Below are positions 40,701 through 48,270 of a stretch of DNA of 48,270 bases, in pieces; positions within the stretch are counted from its first letter, which is position 1, and each line of letters begins with the position of its first letter. The stretch covers positions 1-48,270 of the forward strand of contig FLMG01000570.1 in NCBI GenBank assembly GCA_900088475.1. The letters run 5' to 3'. Source of the DNA: Hyphochytrium catenoides (taxonomy: Eukaryota; Sar; Hyphochytriomycetes; Hyphochytriales; Hyphochytriaceae). The notes beneath the pieces are model-generated. The model saw nothing but the letters and a program-made list of their open reading frames with translations, was not told the origin of the DNA and did no database searches. The position numbers and the translations under genes were made by a program.

Positions 40701-43202
40701 GAGACATCGCCTACTTGGCAGCCAGAGATCAGCTCAACATCGAGAGAAAAGCCGGCAATGTCTTTCAAGGTTTTGAAGAGGGCCCTCTTCTCTTTGACCC
40801 GACATATAAGTATCAGTGTGGAACTAACCACTACGACCGGAGGCCGGAGAAGAAGATTAGGGCCCCTGCTTGGTAAGCACATTCTATAGCGTTTTTCAGG
40901 GCAAAGGGGATATATTCCCCACAAAACGTGGGCAAGCGAAGCCCTAAGGTCGCTTATGATATCACATCTCTCTTACCTCAAGTCTGGTCACCTAAATGAG
41001 TGTCTAGGTGTGATCGTGTGCTCTGGCGGGTACGAAGCGCGCCGTCAGAGCTTAAACTATTGACTTATAGAAGAGGAGAGTTAGATATGTCAGATCACAA
41101 GCCGGTCCAGGCTTCCTTTCAGGCTAAGGTGAAAACTAGGATGGGGAGAGGAAAGAGACTTAACTTGCTAAAGTTGCCCTGCCTCTTTGTTAGATAAAAA
41201 TGATCGTCAAAGAGAAGCAGCGGGCCGTATACCAAGAGATCATGCGGCGACTGGACAACTGGGAGAATGAGAATATTCCTAAGGTTAACCTTACCTTCCG
41301 AGCCTGGGACTCTTTCGTCAAGCCATGGCTTTATCCGCCTATCACTTCCCATAATCTTTCGGGAAAGTCCTGTCTTCTGGTCATTGCCAACGCTAACATC
41401 AGCCTTTAGGTGCACATCCAAAGTAACTTCGTCGGATTGGGAGATGCGAAGTACTTGGACACAGTGTCTTCGTCGCTATGGATTGAGAATGTGGGTCAAG
41501 TTGTGGCACATTTCCGCTTCATTCCAAAGCTGGAAGACAAACAGATATGCAAAGTGAGTTCTGCTCTACCCATGAAGCTGTAGCCGATAACTTGCTCTCT
41601 AGCATCTGTGCGTTAATGCGTTTTGCCTGCCTGGTGTGATCCCACTATTAGCTCTTCTTGGAGATGTTCTTCTGCAGTCTGCGCCCCGCTCCATTCCATA
41701 CAGCCTCTGTCTACGTCGGGTTCCATTCCATGCTGTTAGATGCTCTTTTCGCTGATCAAGTCAGCCTGCCACTTCGCCCCTACTAGTCCTCCTTATTGCC
41801 TTTGTCCGCCCTCTTGGACCCGGTGTTCTTGCTCCACTTTCTTGATGCTTCCTGTTAGTCCTGACCGCCTGAATTCTTATGTACGTTCAGTCCTGGCTCT
41901 CTGTTAGCCCGGCCTTTGGCATGATAATTCCAGGGGAGCGATATGAAATCAAGCTCTCAGCCCACGTAGACACCTCCACGGCGCACCATCTTACAATTGG
42001 TCGGGACACTCTTGATGACATTCTCATTCTTAGGGTCGAGAATGGGAGAGACTATTTCATCACGGCAGCAGCACGCTATCTGAGGTAAGACATGACAAAG
42101 GGAATTTTGGGCAGAAGGAACAGAAGGGACAAGAAAGGGTAGACTATTATATTTAGGAGTCAGAGAAGTAGGATGGAACTAGTATCAAGAACAGTACTAG
42201 CTACGGTAAAAACCGGGTCTTGTCTCTACAGCTCCTGCTTTGGTACGAGTCTGCCCCAGCTGGTGCATATTGAAGGCCCGGTAAGGGCTATAGACTTCAG
42301 CAAAAAAGACACACATCCTCCTTACTCGGAAAGCGGGGTAAGGTTTGCCCTGATCGTGGTGGAACTTGGCACTTCTCAAAGTCCTCACACCTCTTTCCAA
42401 TCCCGACTTATTACCATTGCTCTATATTTAGCGCGTCCAAGCCATCCCGAAGGAGGTGTGGCGGATGGTCGATGCTCTCAATGCCAATGCGCTGGGAGAG
42501 AAATCTCTCTTCCTGGAAGCAGGAACCCCTAAGGAGGTGGAGGCCTTGCGAGATTGTCTCGATAGAGGGACTCCATTTCCTAGCCACAGGTCAGTTTGCT
42601 TTGAGTGCCCTTGATGCTTAGAGTGCCCTTGATGCTGATGCGCATCCCGATTCCCGCGTTTATAGTGGTCCTCAAACTCAGATCGATGAATTCTCACTTC
42701 TAGATTGCTGTTCAAGCTTCATGAACTGCCCTCCACACTTCTGGCTTTGTTCCTCTAACCCTATACTGACCGATAGCGGCCATATTGGCTTCGTTTCCTC
42801 ATTTACTCATATCTTTATTTTCTTCCTAGTCCTCACTCGATGGCTGAAGTCCTCCTGGGGTTCTTGGCCAGTCTTCGCATCCCCGTCGTCACGCCGGACC
42901 TGTCAATCCCGTCAGACCTGGATGCTACCAATATCTCCAACTTCTGTCGACTGCTCCTCGAGAGGCTTCCTCCCGCCCATCGCAATGTTCTACTCTATCT
43001 ACTTTCCTTTCTCCGCGAGGTGCTGAGGCACCGGGCCATCAACCGTTCCTCTCCGGAAAAGCTCGCATTTGTCTTTTCCAAAGTCCTCACAAAGCAACCG
43101 CAGCAGGATAGTGGTGTGGAGTTGGAGGATTCAGAGCTCATTCGCACACGAGCATCAGTGCAGATGATCTTAATGCACTTTCTAACTGTGGCAGCTGTAT
43201 AA
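37770..43202 (+). CDS. OCRL/INPP5B-type inositol polyphosphate 5-phosphatase with ASH and RhoGAP-like domains
   Basis: This is a type II 5-phosphatase that removes the 5-phosphate from PI(4,5)P2 on endosomes, the Golgi or the cilium base. The N-terminal exons from ATG 37770 look like a PH domain ('VFHGTFRVASSLVLDL', 'HRFYLEVSARPAEATEQLL'). The catalytic domain has 'VLAGTWNVNAKRP', 'DIFCIGFQEIVDLN', 'MGNKGGVSIRLNFY', 'CAHLAAHREN', 'DYVIWVGDLNYRIVE', 'APAWCDRVLWR' and 'SDHKPVQASF', so all active-site motifs are intact. An ASH domain follows ('RFIPKLEDKQICK', 'ILILRVENGRDYFI', 'CFGTSLPQL'), then a RhoGAP-like domain ('AIPKEVWRMVDAL', 'EVLLGFLASLRIPVV', 'RNVLLYLLSFLREVL'). The arginine-finger position reads 'LFLEAG', as in OCRL, so it is probably not an active GAP. 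The stop is TAA 43200-43202. The N-terminal joins are uncertain, with a one-base frame problem near 38397. Confidence 0.88.
40232..40279 (+). repeat. Direct repeat in an OCRL intron
   Basis: 'ctgccaaccatcacatcctc' occurs at 40232-40251 and again at 40260-40279, a 28-bp period. It lies between the exons encoding 'AHLAAHREN...' and 'DYVIWVGDLNYR' and is not coding. Confidence 0.8.
42603..42636 (+). repeat. Direct repeat in an OCRL intron
   Basis: 'gagtgcccttgatgct' occurs at 42603-42618 and 42621-42636, an 18-bp period. It lies in the intron before the exon that starts the second half of the RhoGAP-like domain. Confidence 0.8.
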
Positions 43203-43266
43203 GTATTATAATGGACAAGTCCGGCTATCCAAACACATCACGGGGTGCTGTCTACTAATCTCATAT

Positions 43267-46200
43267 TTACTTGCTGAAAAATATACCAAAGACCACAAAC
43301 CCTATAATCATGGCCAGATTTGCGTAGGGCACGATAGCCTCCATTAGCGCAAGGTGATCTGCTAGGCTCATATAGAAAAAGAATAGAGCGAAAGACAACG
43401 TAAGCTGCTTCCACGGTATTCCCCCGTACTTAGCCAAGAAGCTTTCCGTTGGATCGTCTCCGATGTCCGGTTCTTCATAGTCCTCCTGGAAAAGTTCCTG
43501 CAGATGTTGTCGAGCACGAATCCGCAGGTGATAGGTTAGCGATTAGGAACGGTTAACCGCAGGGCCAACAACTAAGCCAGGGGCGAAGTAGAAGGTACTC
43601 GAAATGCAGCGGAGGGGCGCTTAGGTCCACGAAGAACTGATGTAACCTATTAAGTTTAGACCATACCAAGATTGCCAGAGGCTGATCGATCTGCCTAACT
43701 TTGTCCAATATCTCCTCAATGAGCTCAGGATGGCTCTTACGGAACTCCACAAAATCTTCACGCTCGTAGAACTCTCCAAGGTTTGATACAATGCAGAGAA
43801 GGGCTCTCTGTTTAGGAAATAACCCCGATGAGAGGAGAAAGACCAGGGCAGGAAGATGAAAGAGATGAGCTTTCTCCACATATTTCCTAGCTGAGGGCCG
43901 AACGGGCCATGGCACAGACAATAAGGATCGGGCCAAGAACTGACTACGGACGAGGTAGAGAAGACAAATAATGGAAAGATACAGTAGAAGTCTAGGGGAT
44001 CGCTGGCCTTAAAAACGCTTCTTACGTACCTCTTTTAGAGTCTTTGCATTTATAAAGCCTGCCACTGATGCCATTTCTAGGCAGTTCTCCTTGTTTAGGG
44101 GAATCGCGCTCTCACAAATTGCTACAAATAAGACCGACTCGGTTAGTAAAAGCACGTAGGATCAATAGCTCCATCCCTCTTCCCCAAGAACCAAGAAGGA
44201 ACGTTCGCCCACGTACTACCCTAGTAACTCCCTTGATCATCACAAAACTTACTCTTCAGTCGGAAGATACCATAGCGGTCGGCCGCGACCATGTCATGCA
44301 CCAAGGCCTAAAGGGAGTTACGATATGGGTAAGTAAAAGCTGATAACAGTCGCTACTCAGAATTCATGGCTCATTTACAGTTGCAATTCCTACCTCCTCG
44401 CTTGCTGCAGTCAGGGTCCCTGTGTAGAGGAATAGCAGCATCCGTAGAAACACCGGATACGTATCTGGAACTAGGATCTAAGTAAATAGCCATAAAAAAG
44501 GGAGGAGCTTGAGATTAGACTGGTTAAAAGAGGAAACTGCGCGGTAGTAGCGCAGAGGAGGCTCTTCATGAAGCTCTATTTTGGAGGTATGCAGGACGGG
44601 GCAGAACAGTCAAGAAGACAGGCAAGTCAGACCTCTGTGATTCCTGCGCCTTCGCTCTCTTTCATCCCGCTGTTGAACATCGCCCGGAAGTATTCTGACC
44701 GTAAGACGAGAACTACCTTATGTGCGTAGATGTGCTTGTCCTCTGAGAGTTAATTGCATGAGACAATCTTATTAGGCTTGTCGTCAGATCAACAGTAGGT
44801 GGCAGAACCTGAAGAACTAGCAGAAGGAAACTAGAATCTCGAGGTTTGCATCCTAGGCTGAGTAGATAAAGGGGAATTCAGCTTGTAAAAAGCCCCAAAC
44901 AGAGATACAGAGACTTAGACCAGAACCAAAAGAAGTAAGAGTTTCCTCCTAGCCCGGATAGGATACTCTCTTACCTGCGATAAAGCGTACGTCCGCCCAT
45001 CGATTGTCTCCCAATGCACCTTAATTGGAGCCAGCCGAAGGTACGTGAGAAGATAGGATGTTAGGATAACGAACAAAAAAGAGAATGACGCCAGAAAATG
45101 ACTAGTTAGGGGAAGTGTTTGTAGAGAACCTCCAATGTCGTAGGACAGTGATGACGGCGGTAGGAGGATAGGTCCTGGTTTGCGGTCCAAGCTCACGTCT
45201 CTCATATTTAAAGCCTTGTCACACATAGCTTCTAGTCGTGGAAGCTGGCAGCTTCAATGAACAAAGGAAAGAGCAACTTAGTAGTTCATACCCCGTACTA
45301 AAGGTCAGCATTGGTCAGAGACTCAGGTTAGGATTTAGGGGTGGTGCAAAACGTTTGATTAAGCAAAAGGTGAGCTTACATCTTTGCTGCCCTCTTGAGC
45401 TCGAGAGGTACTGAAGATGCTGGGTCGAGTACCACGGAGCAAATGTTGTCGCTGTAGAGATACTCCAGTAGCAACTCAGCTATCTCATACCTACATGAAT
45501 GACGTCGGCACGCTATAGTGGAGATGTTGACGAGAGGGAGTCGCTAATCGGTTTATAAACGATCAATCAGGAAAAGGGCTGAGAAACAGAAGAAGCCACT
45601 GGTTCAGGAAGGCGTAGGGGCGATAAGTCAAAGTGCCATAAGCAGAATTGAGAGTATAGACCTTATTTCTCCTAAGACTATTTCCGTGAGCCTGCCCGGC
45701 CTCTCTTCCGCCTGAATAAGATCTCTAAGGTAGGGGGAGCGCTTGGATAGAACCTATTAGAAGTAAGAGCAGGTAGAAGAAAAGTTTGGACTATCAGGAT
45801 TTAAATGTCAACAGAGTCATGAGGCTTTCCACGGGTGTCTCAGTCCTGTCGTCTTTCACCTCAAATCGATCATCTCTGCTCTCTAGGTCTTCATGGATCC
45901 CTTACCAGCTTATGTGCCACCAGGGATCTGCCTCCCACAAGCACGAGGACATCGGCGAGAGATTCTCTATCATAGTAGCGTGATGGGAGTTGTGGTACAT
46001 CCTCCTGCGAGAACTGCTGCAAGACACGACTCTGTGCAGCTCGGCAATACTGAAGCCCTCGGCGAAAGTCTTGACCCAGGAATATGCTGGATGTTACGAC
46101 AAAGGTTTGGCTGGCCAAGAAACGGGCAGAGGGCGAAAATTCGGGCTGGTTAGTACAACGCTGACGGGAAGCCTTATGTTTCTAGGATGGATTACGGTAT

Positions 46201-48246
46201 GCATGCAGTTAACGAGAAGTAAGGGAACAGGCCCAGTAATATGAGTCAAGAATGCTCTACCGCCTAGGGCCGAAGAGGAAGACCAAAAGCCAAACTCACC
46301 GTCCACCACAGCAAACGGCTTCAACTTTCTTCTCTCCCACCGCATTAAGGTGCGGAGCGCTAGGCTGAGGAAGGGGCTGGATCAACTCGTGCCCGCCACC
46401 TAGCGCCCCACAGATCCCGTCGCCCCACAGAAGTAGATCTCCAGCGGAGGTAACGGCTGCAGAGTGTAACTCTCCGGCTAAAGTAGGTATGAAGAACGAG
46501 ACGGAAACGAAAAGTTTGAGGCGACGGTCACATATATTAAAAACGTATACAAACCAACCCGCCTGCCCATACTGCCGGTCAAAAAGGACGATAAGTTTAC
46601 CGAGCTCAGAATATTTAAGCACGCACAGCACAATTCAATCAGCGCACGTATCGATAGAGGATCCATAGTCGACCTACCTGCAGCCCCTTTTATGTGTCGC
46701 CCTTGGAGGCACTTAATCAGACGAGGCCGAAGCCAGGGTAGATGGAGAGAGTCAGCCAGTAGTTGACTCTGCTTGGATCCCGAGCGCCCAGAGTTCCGAG
46801 AGCTCACCAGGCTGAATGAAAGACAGAAGAATAAATTGCGCAAAATTTGTTATTCCAACTGTCAATTGTAAAGGACCATACTATTACTCTAAACAGCAGT
46901 TGACGGTGCATCTACACCCGCCACCAAGGTCAAGAGGGACTACATGGAGATGGGACGATTGGAGAGAATAATGCCAAACGCACAAGCTTAGAGGCACTCT
47001 TACCTTCGTTGTCTTAGAGCTCTAAGTTTTCCCTTCATGATGTGATCGCTATGTCCAAGGGCAAAACCTCCATCCCCTCCCCAACTCCAGAGTGAACCAT
47101 CGGCATCTATTGCAAGGGAATGGCGGGAGCCACAAGCTACGCTAGAGAAGCGTACGAATTGCCCGGATCCTGATGTTGGGAGACAAAGAATGCATAAGGC
47201 GATATTAGGTAATAATATCAAGTGGGCAAATGAGATCAAGCGGGTTATCTCCCCGTTTAACCTAAAAGATCTAGAAGTAAAGGGAACCAGCCAGGAGCTG
47301 TCTCTGCCTCCCGCGTTAGCGGGGGGAATAAGAATGCGAATGATTCGAGCAGTTATCTCTATCGCCTCTAACCTTGATGTCTAACCACAACTTCCGCGGG
47401 GAGGTTGCAGTCATCTCCATATCCGGTTCCGAGCTGGCCGTTGATCCCCCTCCCCCAAGCGTACAGTCGTCCATCGTCGTCCAGAGCGAGACTGTGAGCC
47501 TCGCCACACTCTACCTGAAGTGCTTATCAATAGAGGGCTAATCCACGGGGAGAATGTAATGAAAGAGGGAGCCCCCGGATTTTGGGGCAGGGGAGCCGGG
47601 CCAGACGCAGCGCCGGAGCTCAGGAAGCCAACCCAGACCGGATAACAGATTTAACGCTAAAATAGACGTAGTACAAGAACAATCAAAGACAGTATGCGGG
47701 AGAAGCTGGCTACGGCACCTGAGTGAATCTTTTGCCGGACAAGTTCAAGACCCGACCAGGACGAAGCTTAAAACGCGGGTATTGTTTTCTGTGGTTGTTT
47801 CTCCAGGTCGGCTGAGTTATCAGTGGCGGACTGCCTTGGCCTAGAACGTCAGATTCGTCAGACTCCACCAGGTAGTAAGAGCGGCGTGGGTTACCATGCA
47901 TGTCCCCCCATCAATAGATATAAGCCAAACTACTGAAGGATGTGCAAGTCGAAGGACATGATTTTGAATATGAAGACGCTCAGGTAGAAGTGCGATAAGA
48001 TGAAGAAGGAGGTGTCTTTAGAGCCGTGCGAAGTCAAAGTGTAAAATGGACGAGACCTAGTCTTCCAGTTGCCCATCGGCCCCATGAATAAAGTTTGCCC
48101 TTCTCCGTCAGGGCCACCGAAAAGCCAGCACCACATGCCACAGTGCGGCACCGACGGCGAGCTAGTGCGCCATGAACTGGTTGAGGCAACCACTCCGATC
48201 GCCCACGGCCGGTGCCCAATGCCCCTCCAGCACCCCAGCAATAGAC
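43267..48246 (-). CDS. RCC1-repeat protein with two BTB-BACK units and a hydrophobic C-terminal tail (5' end outside window)
   Basis: Many short exons run from the window edge. The N-terminal part visible here is a series of RCC1 blades: 'VYCWGAGGALGTGRGRSEWL', 'FSVALTEKGKLYSWGRWATG', 'AHSLALDDDGRLYAWGRGIN', 'RHSLAIDADGSLWSWGGDGG' and 'HSAAVTSAGDLLLWGDGICG'. BTB domain 1 follows ('DRESLADVLVLVGGRSLVAH', 'YLRDLIQAEERPGRLTEIVL', 'EIAELLLEYLYSD'), with a helical region ('LPRLEAMCDKAL'). BTB domain 2 has 'GALGDNRWADVRFIAE', 'HIYAHKVVLVLRSEYFRAMF' and 'VFLRMLLFLYTGTLTAASEE'. The BACK-like end reads 'LVHDMVAADRYGIFRLK' and 'FVEFRKSHPELIEEILDKV'. The last exon encodes 'YGGIPWKQLTL' and two hydrophobic segments and stops at TAA 43267-43269. 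BTB proteins usually act as CUL3 adaptors. Two BTB-BACK units resemble LZTR1, which has kelch instead of RCC1 blades. The upstream start is not in the window. Confidence 0.82.
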
Positions 48247-48270
48247 CTACATAATCAATATCTAAGTAAC

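Noticed and set aside
44915-45226. Minus-strand ORF with a strong hydrophobic stretch that looked like a separate membrane protein
   Set aside because: The hydrophobic part lies in an intron. Splicing from 'SYDIGG' to 'ALGDNRWADVRFIAE' gives a perfect BTB start, in frame with the rest of the RCC1-BTB gene.
1-48270. CRISPR arrays, insertion sequences, viral or plasmid genes
   Set aside because: No regularly spaced exact repeats, transposase motifs or terminal inverted repeats were seen. The gene content is that of an ordinary eukaryotic chromosome.

Overview
The window is nuclear DNA of an intron-dense, gene-dense eukaryote, almost certainly a ciliated or flagellated protist. The genes carry many GT-AG introns, mostly about 45-95 bp with a few of 200-340 bp, and all three stop codons look standard. 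Neighbouring genes lie tens to a few hundred bp apart on both strands. An axonemal protein (CFAP45) and cyclic-nucleotide-type potassium channel modules imply a motile cilium. NSF, OCRL, RING1, NOB1 and a ubiquitin-like PI4-kinase are conserved housekeeping or signalling genes. I cannot assign the organism to a supergroup; the PI4K-gamma with a ubiquitin-like domain and very short introns would fit several SAR-type protists. A run of N at 28407-28455 shows that this is a draft scaffold.

Layout, left to right. 285-1552 (-): EMAPII/Arc1p-type tRNA-binding protein. 2543-4540 (+): NOB1 endonuclease. 4621-5791 (-): membrane-anchored GNAT acetyltransferase. 6336-6762 (+): small coiled-coil protein. 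6818-8702 (-): two tetraspanin modules in one reading frame. 9240-9430: degenerate tandem repeat. 9983-10717 (-): NMNAT/NadD-like adenylyltransferase. 10843-11259 (-): small membrane protein. 11363-13172 (+): basic coiled-coil protein. 13341-16838 (-): PI4K-gamma with an N-terminal ubiquitin-like domain. 16967-17536 and 17965-18452 (+): two orphan genes. 18755-22823 (-): NSF. 23087-23524 (-): orphan ORF. 23670-30861 (+): a potassium channel with two complete 6TM-pore-CNBD units in one polypeptide. 31272-34197 (-): CFAP45. 35490-36058 (-): orphan gene. 36075-37560 (+): RING1-like PRC1 ubiquitin ligase. 37770-43202 (+): OCRL/INPP5B-type 5-phosphatase. 43267-48246 (-, 5' end outside the window): RCC1-BTB-BACK-BTB-BACK protein ending in hydrophobic segments.

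The genes do not form one pathway, as is usual for a protist chromosome. Several nevertheless meet on membrane traffic and phosphoinositides (NSF, PI4K-gamma, OCRL) and on the cilium (CFAP45, probably the channel). The most unusual items are the two-domain channel, the tandem tetraspanin, and the RCC1 protein with two BTB-BACK units and a membrane tail. Exon joins were worked out by hand from reading-frame phase and family motifs. Where a join was ambiguous the entry says so.
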